NCBI GenBank assembly: GCA_030734395.1
Contig: JAUZTG010000029.1
Location: 2,852,001-2,916,000, forward strand
Direction of reading: 5' to 3'
Source of the DNA: Sarocladium kiliense
Taxonomy: Eukaryota; Ascomycota; Sordariomycetes; Hypocreales; Sarocladiaceae
DNA length: 64,000 nt
Part shown: positions 44,549-56,560 of the stretch, one piece after another
Numbering within the stretch: the stretch's first letter is position 1
How the letters are laid out: every line of letters starts with the position of its first letter
Notes under the pieces: generated by a model
Told to the model about the DNA's origin: nothing
What the model saw: only the letters and a program-made list of their open reading frames with translations
Database searches by the model: none
Program-made: the position numbers and the translations under genes

Positions 44549-46950
44549 TTCGTGATGCAACAGTGTCCAAGGCTTTCGGAAGTATTGTAGAGTAGAGGTA
44601 AACGGGTTTCGTAGCTGTTCGTGATGTTCGACTGTCCCCTCTGCCCAACGTGGGGTCGCTCATCAAGGTGGGATGCACCAAAAATTGTCGAAATTTCCTC
44701 CGACGCCTTATCGATAAGAAACATAGGCGGCCCAGGGTTAGGGTCACCCGAGGTCAGCCTCCCAGCCGCCTACGTTTCTGTCCCATCTCCAGCTCCTCCA
44801 TCATTAATCCTCCGTTCTCCCCATCATTCGAGGCTTCCTTCGCCAGGCAAGGCGGCCCCATGGGGTTCAACGTTCTTCATCCGTGTTTGCCGATGAAGAC
44901 GAATTGATTACCCCTTTTTTACGTTATGGCGCGGTTCCAGAAGCATGCATTGCGTTCATAAAAGTCTCATACTTGATTCCGGCAAGTCTCTCCACGCACC
45001 GACCGGTTCCATGGGGTCCCCAGGATGGTCTAGGATAGTGACTCGCATTGTGTACAGCCTCGCTTTTCGTCATTGGAAGTGTGGCTCGAGCTTTCCTTTC
45101 TCCGTGTTCTTCCGTTGAATGTAGATCGACATTCGTCTTTTCAAAGTTGCATCGCTTGTTGCTGTTGTGTCAGATGACCAGTACATAACGTTCCAGTTCA
45201 CAGATGACTACACGATCAAGAAAGCCTAACAGACACTCTAGTGAATCCACATGAAGTTTCGAACGGTACTTCACGAAACAAGGCTTGCACACAGATCACA
45301 AGACACAATGCGAAGCTTTCACGACCCATTGTCAAAGTCGCCCTGCCCATGGGGAAAGCCTCGACGAATGGGTATCGAACCGGGATGCAAGACCACTCTG
45401 GGGCTGGCTTCACGATATCTGGAGTCAAGATGCGTGTGCTATGTTTTCCTCTTACGTTTCCATGACCAATCGACGCAACATTAGTCGGGTGCGGACGGGG
45501 TTTCGCATACAGTGGCCCCCGAGCACGCGGAACATGTTGACAGTCGCCTCCGTCCATTCCTCGCCTCCCCAAACCAAGTCAGGTCAGCGCTTGCGAGATC
45601 GACCCACCAAGACCGGCGGGTGGCTTACAGGCAGGAGACGACGGGCTTCCAGAAACCTTCCAACAGCCCAGCTAAGGGCAAGCCTACGCACCGTAGCAGA
45701 GCCTCCGATTGTAGTCCGGTGGTGATCTACCGGACCTAGTCCCAAAGGCTATTAGCACCGAATCCTCGACACCCAGCAGACCATGGTGCGAAACTGCAGA
45801 AAATTCCTGCATCCAGGCACACACCAGTGAAGACCAGGCTGGTCTTGGAAATGGGTGGCTGTCCAGAGATTCCGATTCGGCGAGGTCCCGCCTTGGCCGC
45901 TCACCTCTGAGGCTAGGAACGCGCCCATCTGCCGGCTTGGCTTGACGACAGACCCTTCACACCACCAGGTCACGTCAACGACAAGTCATCGACAGCATTT
46001 TGGAGAGTTTAGAAAAGCAGCGAAAAGCGAGGAGCATGCGAGTGCATCTCACTCCGGGATTAACCGTGCACTTCCCAGCAGGGGACATGACTTGGGAAGC
46101 GGTATTTCTTGTCTCCAGCGATGAGATCTCTTGACACATCGATTCCGCCTTGGACGACCGACTTTGAAATGGCGCCGGGCGCTATGACGTCCCACAATGC
46201 TCGACGAATATGAACCACCGAGTAAGAGGCAGAGGCTCCACCTCTTCTCGAACGTAGTACGACGTCGAAGAGTCGAGAGTTCCGCGATCCGGCGCTACTA
46301 ACACGGGCCCGCTGTATTACTGCCCTTTTGGCACACAACCTCACCTGGTCCCTTGATTTGCGGATACGCTCTTTCGCGGATCATGAGGTTGACTCGTCAA
46401 GAAGGCGCCTGATTAGATCACTGGAAGGAAGAGACGGACCTGAACCGGCGTGGTTTCACGTTCTCCAGGATGATCGAAGCTGTGAAGGAAGCGAAGACTC
46501 CCGAGGCCCCAGAGACATGTCGAGGCTTCTGATGAGGGATCCATCCTCGTTGAGGTCCATCTGAGGTGCGACTGAGTAATGCTGCTTCTGAGGGCCCATC
46601 GAGAAGGTCCCTGTCGGGTCCCCCGGACGAAGTGTTGGTCAACACTTACTTGTCATTGACTTGTCTTCCCTCCATCCTGGCCAGTGACCGTCCTGCTTTC
46701 TGCCCTTATCTCGTCGCCCCATCTTAAGCTTCGCCTTCTTCCGTCGCGGCGGAGGTCTATCCCAATCCCCCACAACACCACGCTGAGCTTGTTGTGCCCT
46801 AGACGTGATCTATAAATCGAGGACACCCCTCGACCCTCCTGGATCGCGTTTCCCCGACCTTTCCATCATATCGGTTTCTGGCTTTGGCACCTTCTCTCTT
46901 CCCCAGTTTCATCACTCCCTCTCTTCAAGTCCTATTCAACATTTGACATT
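44549..46950. other. divergent intergenic region NOB1 / amino-acid permease
   Basis: About 2.4 kb with promoters of both genes. A telomere-like AGGGTTAGGG box lies 186 bases upstream of the NOB1 start. No gene, RNA or mobile element recognised; open frames at 45285-45725 and on the minus strand lack protein character. Confidence 0.55.
44734..44743 (-). promoter_or_regulatory. telobox-like motif upstream of NOB1
   Basis: The plus strand reads AGGGTTAGGG (minus CCCTAACCCT). In several fungi and other eukaryotes telobox/Tbf1-type sites sit in promoters of ribosome-biogenesis and snoRNA genes, which fits NOB1. Single occurrence, so moderate support. Confidence 0.4.
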
Positions 46951-48493
46951 ATGTCTGACCGCATCGCGGCTGTCACGCCTGTGGCGGAGACCAACAAGAA
47001 GACTAATGTGCCCGACGTGGAGAAGGCTGAGGGTTCCGATTCTGGCGACAACTCGAACTCTGGTGGTATCGTGGGAGACTCATCTGAGTATGGAGAGCCC
47101 AAGGTCGTGGACCCTGAGACCATACTTGCTCAGCAGAAGACCGAGGAAGGCACCCACAAGTTTTCCCGCCTTGGCTGGAAACGCCTGACCGTCGTCCTCA
47201 TTGTCGAGGCTATTGCTCTCGGGTCACTCAGTCTCCCAGCCGCCTTCGCCACCCTTGGTATGGTGGCTGGTGTCATCCTCACAGTTGGTCTCGGTCTTGT
47301 AGCCATCTACACCAGTTACATCGTTGGTCAGGTTAAGCTGAAGTACCCTCATGTTTCTCACTACGCCGACGCTGGTCAGCTCCTCTTTGGCCGCTGGGGC
47401 TATGAGATCGTTGGTGTCATGTTCGCTCTGCAGCTTACTTTCCTCGTCGGCTCCCACTGCTTGACTGGTACCATTGCTTTCCTCAACATCACCGACAATG
47501 GCGCCTGCTCTCTGGTCTTCGGTGCCGTCTCTGCGATCATCCTGCTCCTTCTCGCCATTCCTCCTTCCTTCGCCGAGGTGGCGATTCTGGGTTACATCGA
47601 CTTCGCTTCCATCATCCTCGCCATCGGTATTACCATCATTGCTACTGGTATCCAGTCCAGCGACGCCGCTGGCGGTCTGTCTGCTGTCAACTGGTCTGCC
47701 TGGCCCAAGGAGGATCTGAGCTTCGCATCCGCCTTCATCTCCATCACCAACATCGTGTTCGCATACTCCTTCGCCGTGTGCCAGTTCTCCTTCATGGACG
47801 AGATGCACACCCCCAAGGACTACGTTAAGTCTATCTGGGCCCTCGGTATCATCGAGATTGTCATTTACACCATGACTGGTGCGCTCATTTACGCCTTTGT
47901 TGGCGATGAGGTCAAGTCCCCAGCCCTGCTCTCCGCTGGAACCACCGTATCTAAGATTGCTTTCGGTGTCGCCCTTCCTGTCATCTACATCTCCGGTTCC
48001 ATCAACACCACAGTCGTTGGTCGCTACATCAACGGCAGGATCTGGGAGGGCACCAAGCGATCCCTTAACGTCTACGTCAACACCAAGGAGGGCTGGCTGG
48101 CGTGGCTGACTTTGATCACGGTCATCACTGTCATCGCCTGGGTCATCGCCGAGTCCATCCCATTCTTCTCCGACCTCCTGTCCATTTCCTCCTCCCTCTT
48201 CATTTCCGGCTTCACTTTCTACTTCCCAGCCCTGATGTGGTTCATGCTTATCCGCGAGGGCGGTCTCTTCGAGCGCAAGAACATCGTCAAGACCATCGTC
48301 AATACTATTGTCTTCATCATCGGTGCCGTCGTTTTGGTCTGCGGCACCTACGCCAGTATCGCCGATATCGTAAGTTCCATTCTTTACAAATCATCTCCAC
48401 TGTTACGAGCTTTGAACTGACTGTTGTTTATAGATCCACAAGTACCAGGACGGTACCGTCCGCGGCGTCTTCACCTGCGCACCACTTGAGTAG
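46951..48493 (+). CDS. Amino-acid/auxin permease family transporter (Neurospora Mtr-like)
   Basis: Plasma-membrane amino-acid:proton symporter of the AAAP family. Exons 46951-48369 and 48434-48493 give 492 aa; the second exon adds only IHKYQDGTVRGVFTCAPLE. The cytosolic N-terminus (about 70 residues) is acidic and Ser-rich. The first helix begins at LGWKRLTVVLIVEAIALGSL with the family PAAFATLGMVAG; about 11 helices follow, including IIGSHC-like VGSHCLTG, FAYSFAVCQFSFMDEM (conserved in the family) and PVIYISGSINTTVVGRYI. Codons end mostly in C (ATC, GTC, CTC, TCC), unlike neighbouring genes, which suggests strong expression. It resembles the Neurospora N-type neutral/aromatic amino-acid carrier; substrate not proven. 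Confidence 0.9.
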
Positions 48494-49118
48494 AATGCAT
48501 CACGGCCATGCGTTATGAGAAAGAAGATTAGCATACAGGCGTTTTTCCTGGAGGTGTTGAGCTGCGGCATACCCATTTGGAGGACATGTACCATATGCAA
48601 TTGCTAGCGATTACTTTGTTCTTTTTTTTACCTTTTGAACCCTTATCTAAGCTTTCGGTTGAACCAATGTGCGAAGGTGAAGTGATCGGCCGTATCTTGG
48701 TCTCGTGACCTTTTGTAGACGGAAACTTACTGGCTCGGATCTTGTCCTCCAGGCGAGACTGTATCTCTGGAGTTAGATAAGCTTTAGCTTCGTATGTTCG
48801 TTTCTCTGGCGCTCTAGACTGTAACAAAACGTCCAATAGAGAACCCCTGGAAGCTGGAGGATGCAAATGACCCGCGCATCACGAGGACACTCCCGAGTAC
48901 TTCCTGGTACTTTACAGTAGACTTGCCACTGCACTACGAACATGGTCAAGATAACACCTCTTTGTTCTAGTCAGTGATTTGAATCATCACTCCGTATTAT
49001 TGTAGGCACTGGCGTGTAACGACTACTGTCTTCGGACTAAATAGAGCCCTCTAGAAGATGGCATCGTAACAAGGAGCACCATATGTGTTCCCTACGCATG
49101 GTTATTGTACTTCTCAGC
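48494..49118. other. convergent intergenic region
   Basis: About 625 bases between two 3' ends: UTRs and terminators. No gene recognised. Confidence 0.6.
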
Positions 49119-50048
49119 TCATGGTGTTCTGAAGTTGAACCCCAAATTGACTACCTCCATTGCTTTTGCCCTAGCAGCTTCCCGGTCGCTACATCCCAGC
49201 GGATACGATTGTTCTAGAACATACTCTAGGAAGTCAGCAATATGGGTGTGGCCATGATCTTGAGCCTCTTCGACCGTAGTCCTACCGCTGCCATTCCTAG
49301 CCTCGATGAAAAGGATCCTCCGCGCGTCGTTGGAGGATATGTGATCGTCCTGAGTCTGTCTTCGTTCGTCGTACTCTCCCGGTATGGCTTCGCCGGCGTC
49401 CATATCCCTGCGGTCAAAGAGCCGGAGTATGGCCCTGACGAGTGGGAGTTGACCCATTTGCGCGGCCACATGAAGGCCATTGTTGCCATCATTATTGCGA
49501 TGAGTAAGAAGCATGTACTTTTCGCGCTCCCCCTGGTACCGGACAGGATCGTTGCCGCACCAAGCGGGGTGTAGCTCACAAGCTCCAAGAGCCTTGATGT
49601 TACCTGAACGAACGATCGAGTGAAAGAGTGTGTCGCCCGTGTCTGCATCAACAGCCTGAAGCCATATCTCGACACCATCGCAGTCGTATCGTTTGAACGT
49701 GAACTTCGTTTCTAGATCATTTTCACCTTCCAAATGAAGGTCTGGAACTGTGCGAAAGATGGTCTGTATCAGAGAGGCGGGGAGAAGCTCGGGGCGTCTC
49801 TCATCTGAGTCCCAATGTCGGCGGCTGATTTTGCGAATGGTATCAACGTCCAAGGGAAGACTGGGCTGCTCGATTGGGACCGCAACCTCGACCTCAGATA
49901 AAGATTGGTTTGAGCTGGGAGTCCTGCTCAGATCGCGATCAGCTTGCGGCTGGAGCTCTGATTTGTGCGCGCATGACTGTGAGACTATCGAGGTCTGGCT
50001 CTCGCCCTCGTCCGATGAGTCATCCACGTTGCGGAAGAATCTGGACAT
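49119..50048 (-). CDS. Ankyrin-repeat-like protein, function unknown
   Basis: Single open frame, 309 aa from the ATG giving MSRFFRNVDDSSDE; codons further upstream start only at TTG and were not used. The first half is acidic and Ser-rich, then HWDSDERRPELLP. Two ankyrin-like units are recognisable: DADTGDTLFHSIVRSGNIKAL and NDGNNGLHVAAQMGQLPLVR, and a third degenerate one ends in EARNGSGRTTVEEAQDHGHTHIADFLEYV. No other domain is seen. It could be a partial Rel/IkB-like or effector-like ankyrin protein; no specific role is claimed. It marks the left edge of the accessory-looking right part of the window. Confidence 0.6.
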   Translation of the reverse strand: MSRFFRNVDDSSDEGESQTSIVSQSCAHKSELQPQADRDLSRTPSSNQSLSEVEVAVPIEQPSLPLDVDTIRKISRRHWDSDERRPELLPASLIQTIFRTVPDLHLEGENDLETKFTFKRYDCDGVEIWLQAVDADTGDTLFHSIVRSGNIKALGACELHPAWCGNDPVRYQGEREKYMLLTHRNNDGNNGLHVAAQMGQLPLVRAILRLFDRRDMDAGEAIPGEYDERRQTQDDHISSNDARRILFIEARNGSGRTTVEEAQDHGHTHIADFLEYVLEQSYPLGCSDREAARAKAMEVVNLGFNFRTP

Positions 50049-50349
50049 ATGAAGGCAAAGTAGCTGTACGCCAATAATTGTATAAAAAGCGAGGTTAGAT
50101 TTTGGTGTTTTGCTCGGTGCTGACAAGAAATGGATGCGCCATATGGTGGTCCTTCCGATGAGTCAATATTGTAGGTCGCTTAATTACTTGGCGAGCCGCG
50201 GATCTGTCCTTCAATCTTCATGATCTTGTCATCGGAGCGCATGGCCGCATCCTACATATGTTGGTTGTATGGCATACAGTTGAAGAAGCCGCCATTAAGG
50301 CGTCTCGGGTGTATAATGAATTTGCATGTTCAACATGGCCCTATCTATG
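50049..50349. other. short intergenic region
   Basis: About 300 bases between the ankyrin-like gene's start and the tannase stop codon; promoter of the former. Confidence 0.55.
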
Positions 50350-52013
50350 CTACTTGCAAACGTAACATTTCGCCGCATTTGGATCACCACAGCACGACTT
50401 GTACTTCGCCATTTGTGGGTATGGACACGCAATTCGTTCTCCTAAGTTGCCATTCGAGTCCGGCTGTTGGTATTCCAACGTCTCGGGCACGATGCCCTCC
50501 TCAACCCATAGCTTCAGGGTGTTGAAACTTGAATCAGGGTGCTGTGGACCAACACAATGGGCCAAACCCGGGATCTCGAAGTATCGATAGAAGTCGGCAA
50601 CATCAGGGAATCGCTTTGTGACCTCGTCATAGTATCTTCGGACAATGCCGGCAGAGATAAGCTGATCGGACTGAATAGTAGCCACCTAACGTCAGCACGC
50701 ACTGCAAGGAACGAGGAAAACACGTATGACTTACCAGGCCATGATAGGTGAGAAGCTTGCCACCCAGTCTTCTGAACTCACCCAGGTCCGGATTGAAAGT
50801 CTGCACATGTTCTCCAATAAGCTCCTTCGCCTCGTTCAAGCCATCGTAGAGTTGCTCCACCGTGAGCTTTGTGTAATCGAAAGTTGCGTCCTTCACACCG
50901 AAGATTCGAGCAGGAGCATAGCCCAACTCGATCGGAAGTCCCATGCAGCCTTCTTCTGTTTCGTAGCAGGTGGTGGTCGCGACGCCAATGCCAGTGGTGT
51001 TGCCGGTCAGGTCGGAGCCGGGGAACATGCCTGGATAGAGTATATCGCCATCCTCATCGGGGAGGCCAGTCCATGTCGCATTCACAATCAACGCTGCCAT
51101 TTCAGTAATACTCGAATCTCCATCTTCGCATGCAATGGCAGCTTCACCCACGTACGCGAAAGGATCGAAGTCCTCGCACACATGGGTATCACTGATGATG
51201 TTGTCCTTGACCCCATCCTTTCCATCGCATTGCTGGATCGCCAAAGCCGTGAGTGAGTCCATCTCGCAGCTCCGAGGCCAAGACTGGGCCTGATTCATGA
51301 GGAACTGCGGCCAGAAGATGTAGTAGAGGGTGTCGAGCATGCTGATGACGGGCGCTGCCGCTGCAATGCCGTCGAAAGCATCGGGGTACTTCTGCGCGAA
51401 CTCATAGCCATGACGTCCTCCTTGTGAGCATCCAGCAAAGTATGAGTATGCTGCAGGCTGCCCATAGTACTCTTTGACGACTTCTTTGCCAATGGTTGCC
51501 TTTGCTCTGTTAGCCAGGAACCCAAGCCAGTTCTGAGTTGAGACGCACCATGTCTCCAATTGCCACGGATCCCCAGTTTCTCAACGAGACTTCGTCCAGG
51601 ACACCCTTCTCTTTCAACGCGAACTCGAAGTTCGTTACGTTCGGAGCGCCTCCGTCTGTGGTGAACGACGCGTAGCCCTCGTTGATGAGACCAGACATGA
51701 ATCGGTACGTGTCGCTGAACTTGCCAGCCGCAAACCCACTGCCGCCACTCGCGATCAAGCGCTCATTCCAAGAATCATGGTCAGGGAGCCATGCTTCGAA
51801 GGCAATCGGATAGTCCTCCTCGCCAGGGTGTGAGTAGACAATGGTGACGTTACAGAAGTCCACGGTTCCGGAAGGGTAGAAGCCAAAGTTTGGGATTTGC
51901 GCTGCGTCTTCAATTGGAAACCCAATTACCTGAGAAGCATAGACGGAACGAATGTCAATTGACGGGAAAGACAGCGAGGCAAAAGCCTCTGGCGAGCACA
52001 AAGTAGGAGCCAT
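50350..52013 (-). CDS. Tannase/feruloyl esterase family hydrolase
   Basis: Splits ester bonds of gallic or ferulic acid in plant material. Exons from the right: 51549-52013, 50735-51499 and 50350-50685, giving 521 aa, all phase 0 (introns of 49 bases each). The serine nucleophile is Ser180 in AGCSQGGRHGY; Asp417 in IQSDQLIS and His453 in GLAHCVGP complete the CS-D-HC triad, with Cys179 and Cys454 able to form the family disulfide. The lid/calcium region shows many paired cysteines (CEDFDPF, ACEDGD). It begins directly with MAPTLCSPEAFASL and no signal peptide is evident, which is odd for an enzyme normally secreted; a missed 5' exon is possible. It is 2 kb from a divergent P450. Confidence 0.92.
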
Positions 52014-54054
52014 GACTTTTGAGCCTGAACCTCAAGAGAAAGCTCGAGAGAACCCCGCAGCTTGGAGGGAACTGTCTGGATATGTATTATTATTACGCAT
52101 GTCTTACCTCTCGCTCTTCGGACGGATAGGAACAGCGTCACATCCTACCCCAGACGAGAGCGAATTACCGTGGGACCAGGGCCAGTGTCTTACCCCAATG
52201 ACTGTGAAGAGTATTCTTGCTGCCTGGAGACAAGTGGACCGGGAAACAAGGTTGACTTACACAATAGGTAAGATGCAAGAAATCCCCTTGCGGTGCCAAG
52301 ACGGCGATCCTTGAGCCTCTCGTTGCAGAGCGGTTTGCCGAAAGACCGATCGGGCCGTGAATGAGAATAAGAATCTCCTCTCATGTCGTCATGTCCCTTG
52401 CGATCGGATCACACAAACTGCGGGGTGTGGCCTGTAAGCTCGGGGTGACGATCAGCAAGAAATTATCCCTATCAAGGGGTGAGATGACAAAGGGCCATCG
52501 TCAGTGGCCATGCAAGTGATGAGATGTCGCGACGACGGAGTTTCTCTCAGTGGCACCGGAATAAACACAAGTCTTCAAACAGTCTCGTTGGATCAGTTCG
52601 GCTCCATCGTGTTCGGGGGTGGTCATTTACTCACTCCTTCAGTTCATGGCGCTGGAGTCTGCGGATGACTGGAGGAGCTTCTTGGCATGTAATCGTCTGC
52701 TGTAGAAAAAAAGTGCAGAAGCATATGTCTGGAGAAAACGCATCCAAGCCACGAGGTAGCTTCTGTATGGGCCTTCTATACGACCGTGACATCTCGTCAT
52801 TTGTCCCCTTCGCTTCGTGGTAGGTCCGACAAATCCGAACTGGTGTCATCTAGGATCCATCTCCATGACGGCTTTAAACATAGACCCGAGATAGAATCAG
52901 TTGATCGGGGTGTCTTCATGGACTGAAACGAACCATATGCAGCCTTTGTAGAAGCATACGGACCCGAAAGCCATCAGAACACAACCTGTACACGTGTCAA
53001 GCGTATTGATCATCTCATCATCTTGAAGCGAAGCTCTTGGTACATTTCGGTCTAGTCCATCTCGGAAAGGTGGCCGTTTGGCTAGACTCGATATTGTAAA
53101 CGCTGGTCAACTGTTCTGAAATCGGACCTGTCTAGAATTGGATACAAGATTCATTTTACATGTCTGCCCCTTATCGAAATCTCAATGCAGCTGAAAGTTC
53201 GCCATCTTTACCAGACCCTTGTCGGACATTTAGCCCCTGCAGCTGCGGACTTGGCCTGGTCCTGGTCTCTCATATCAGCACTACCTGGCCCCCTCGTCGC
53301 ATTGCATTGCGAATCAAAGTCATTGGGAGTCTAGATCCCAGGAGACCTCTTTGCACGTGTAATTATTGGTCTGTTGGTGTGGATGCCGCTGCATGGGAAC
53401 GGATCCTCCCGCGCTTAATGATAGACGCTCGCTGCAATGAGACGGACACGGCTGGGACGGCAGACAGGATGCTCTCCCGGCTCGGCCCCCAAATCAGATT
53501 CAGCTCTCTCTTTCTGGAATATCGGCCGATACAATGGGATTAAACTGACATGTGCTAACTACACACTCCCGACCAAGACCGATCCTGTCGACGCCCTGCA
53601 ATGCAAGATGTCGTGTCGAGACGAATCACCACACATCGGACAGCAGCCCCAGGCCTTCTGCATGAAACCTTCAGATGGACTCATAACAGGAATTGGGGGC
53701 CTCATGCCTTGACTTCTGCGTAAGCGCGATCGGCTATTCACAGCCGCCGTGGAGTCAGGATCTCGCAGCACGGCACCGTGTCTCAGCCGCAAGCAATGCA
53801 TCTAAACGCGCTCACGATAGTGGCGCAACTAGGGCCCCTGCAGTCAGACGACGGCACGGACTTGAACATGAGACTAGTGATACCATGTCTGCCGTTCGAG
53901 TCAACCTTAATAGGATAGGAGGACAATAATCACAGGGTTACGAGAGCAGATAAGGACAGTCGTAGGCCCATACCTTCAAGCCCTAACCGCGGACCATGCC
54001 GAAACTCCAGTATCCGAGCCATCCTGACGCACTTGAGGCTTCTCACTAGCTAAA
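52014..54054. other. divergent intergenic region tannase / P450
   Basis: About 2 kb. A 128-codon frame with a real ATG at 53160 is Cys/Arg/Pro-rich and unlike a conserved protein, so it is not called. Both promoters lie here. No RNA gene or repeat seen. Confidence 0.55.
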
Positions 54055-55907
54055 ATGGTAAACATGATAGAACGAGGCGCCAACCTGGGCTTCATCACAG
54101 GCGCAAATGTCTCTTCCATTCCGACATGGGCTTTAAGCGCGATGATTATCATGAGCCTCTTCTACTGGCTTCACCAATCCCTCCTCCTTAAGCCGATACC
54201 AGGTATTCCTTACGAGACCGAATCTATCAAGTCCATTCTGGGAGATCTCCCTGGAATGGTCAAGTTCTCTGAGACAGGGAGCATGCTCGAGTGGCTTCAC
54301 CACCTCTGCTACAAGCACGCCAGCCCTCTGATCCAGATCTTCATCGCCCCTTTGGGAAAGCCCTTTCTGGTCCTCGGCGACTTTCGCGAAGCTCGAGACA
54401 TTCTGAGGCGGACTTCTGAGTGGGATAGGGCAGATTGGGCCATAGATGGTCTGGGCGGCGTTGGGCGACAGCATCATCTCGTGCAAAAGACCGGTCCGAA
54501 ATGGAAGCTCAATCGTCGTTTAATCAAGGGCATCATGTCGCCCACATTCCTACGCTCCGTGGCGGCTCCCAACATTCATAAAGCCATGACGAGCTTCGTG
54601 GAGCTCCTGGCATTGAAGGCCAACTTCGCTGATGGCCTACCTTTTGACCCTTCTCAAGACCTATCACTCGCCATATTGGAGGGGATTATGGGGCTTACCT
54701 TTGGTCCAACAGCGCTGCCTTCCGAAAACTTGCAGACACTCAAGTTCTTAGAAAGCAGTGATCTGCAAACACAGGTGCAGGATGCTGGCCTTAAAGGCCC
54801 TATGGAGTTTCCTTTGCCTGCACAACCTCTACCTGACTTCATTGAATCCATCTCACAAGCCAGTGAATCTATTGCTGATGCGTTCTCATGGCCCAGGCCG
54901 TCTTGGTACTGGATCTGGCACTGGGTATGGCCGGGGAACTGGGTGTCCTGGTGGCTGAGAACTAGCTACATGCGAGACCAAGTCCGCATGAGTTGCGATC
55001 GACTCAAACCAACCTCAGAAGGGGCCCTGGCAGAAGCACAATCCATCGATTCTGCTATCGACAGTATTCTGCACCGTGAAAGAACTGATGCATTTAATGA
55101 AGGTCGGCTACCAGAATACTTCTCGGGCGTGATAAACGACGAAGTGAGTTCCCAGCCCAAGCTGAAGACTCGGCAAAGTACTTACCACAAGGTCCCCAGC
55201 TCTATGGCTTCATTGTAGCAGGTCACGACACGTCAAAGACGACATCTCAATGGGGCCTGAAGTTTATATCTGATAATCCGGTTTCTCAGGACATATTACG
55301 GAAGGCCCTTCGCGAAACGCACTCAGATGCCCTAGCTGAGGGTCGTCTTCCGACATTCGAAGAAATCACGGCGGCCTCCATTCCGTATCTCGATGCAACT
55401 ATTGAGGAGATTCTGCGCCTGGCAGGTAGCTTCTCTATCCTCCTCCGCCAAGCGACATGCGACACTGTGCTGCTTGGACACTTCATTCCGAAGGATACAC
55501 AGATGATTGTGCTGCTGAACGGACCTGACACTACCTATCCTGGCGTCGGTGCCATCAATGAAAGTGTCCGAAGTCTATCGTCCCAGAGAGCCGCTCTTCA
55601 AAGGGGTGTCAAGGCGTGGGACCCAAAGACTGTGCGAGAGTTCCGCCCCGAGCGCTGGCTCGCCACGTTGGGCGATGGTACAATTAGCTTCGACAGCCAG
55701 GCAGGGCCGTCGCTTCCGTTCAGCGACGGTATGAGGGGCTGCTACGGTCGCAAGCTGGCATACCTGCAGTTAAAGATCGTGTTCACTCTGCTGGCCTGGA
55801 GTTTTGAGTTCCTCCCGTGCGCACAGGCGCTGTCGTCTTACGATGGATTGGAGAGGCTGACGAGGGGGCCGAAACAATGCTACGTCCGTCTGAGGACTAT
55901 CTGTTGA
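54055..55907 (+). CDS. Cytochrome P450 monooxygenase
   Basis: Haem-thiolate oxidase, ER-anchored. Exons 54055-55143 and 55200-55907 give 598 aa. An N-terminal anchor (WALSAMIIMSLFYWLHQSLLL) and the proline hinge PIPGIP are followed by the oxygen-binding I-helix AGHDTS (370-375, made by the splice join), the ExxR pair in EEILRLAG, the PERF-like FRPERW and the haem loop FSDGMRGCYG with ligand Cys544. All key residues are intact, so the enzyme should be active. Substrate unknown. Tannase and P450 are divergent neighbours and could act on phenolics together, but that is inference only. No backbone synthase (PKS, NRPS, terpene) is present, so no biosynthetic cluster is claimed. Confidence 0.95.
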
Positions 55908-56560
55908 AGAATTGAATACTTTAAGCATCCATTGATCGTGAGGAAGGCGAGGTCCGGCACAGTAATACTTCATCATCATCGTCATCATTACCACCAAGTA
56001 AGAGCGTGCAGAGACGGATCATACGCCTGCACTGCAGCCTCACATGCCCAGACCCCAAGTTGCGCCAATAAACGATTCGCCCAGCTAGACTCCAGACAAA
56101 ACGAAACGAGAGTGGTATCATTCATGAGCTGAGAAGCCATATTCCAGGCTCAATTTGGTACAGCAAGCTACGTGTTGGAAAGGTGCACAACCCCTGTGCA
56201 CGACATCGGTGAGCGACACCGGTGACGTCGATATATGGGCTTGTCTCATTCAATACCTCGCTTTTGAATAGATTGGATGTTCGCAATGCAACATAGAGAA
56301 TGTAAAATGCCAGGTAGATCTTCTTGTGAGTCCATGGGCTACCCAAATTGGCCTTTCGGTTTCGACTGTTGGTCCCGCGTGCTTTGCCGCCCGTGTATTA
56401 ATAGAACATCTCAAATGCCCTGCGCTGGGTGCAATCCTTCTCCTAGCACCGACACAACACTTTTCGGACTTCCATCGTATCCCCCGTTGTGGCAGTCCTC
56501 ATCGATCTCCAAGCGTTTTGCGTCGGGCCTCTGTTTTCGTCTGTCTCTTCGTTATCGTCT
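55908..56560. other. intergenic region upstream of the F-box-like gene
   Basis: About 650 bases; an ATC/CAT-rich repeat-like patch at 55974-55992 (CATCATCATCGTCATCATT). No gene recognised. Confidence 0.55.

Noticed and set aside
45374..45390. tRNA B-box-like GGTTCGATACC on the minus strand
   Set aside because: The flanking bases do not form a T-arm stem and no acceptor or anticodon arm can be drawn.
47224..47808. 194-codon minus-strand frame opposite the permease
   Set aside because: It is the antisense of strongly C-biased codons (rich in Asp, Glu and Gly, as expected from the complement); the permease on the plus strand is certain.
50726..51256. 176-codon plus-strand frame opposite the tannase
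   Set aside because: Shadow of exon 2 of the tannase, whose catalytic motifs fix the coding strand.
53160..53543. 127-codon plus-strand frame with a true ATG
   Set aside because: Cys/Pro/Arg-rich, no recognisable family, and flanking frames are equally long; not called.
54055..55907. possible secondary-metabolite cluster around the P450
   Set aside because: No PKS, NRPS, terpene synthase, prenyltransferase or cluster regulator within the window.
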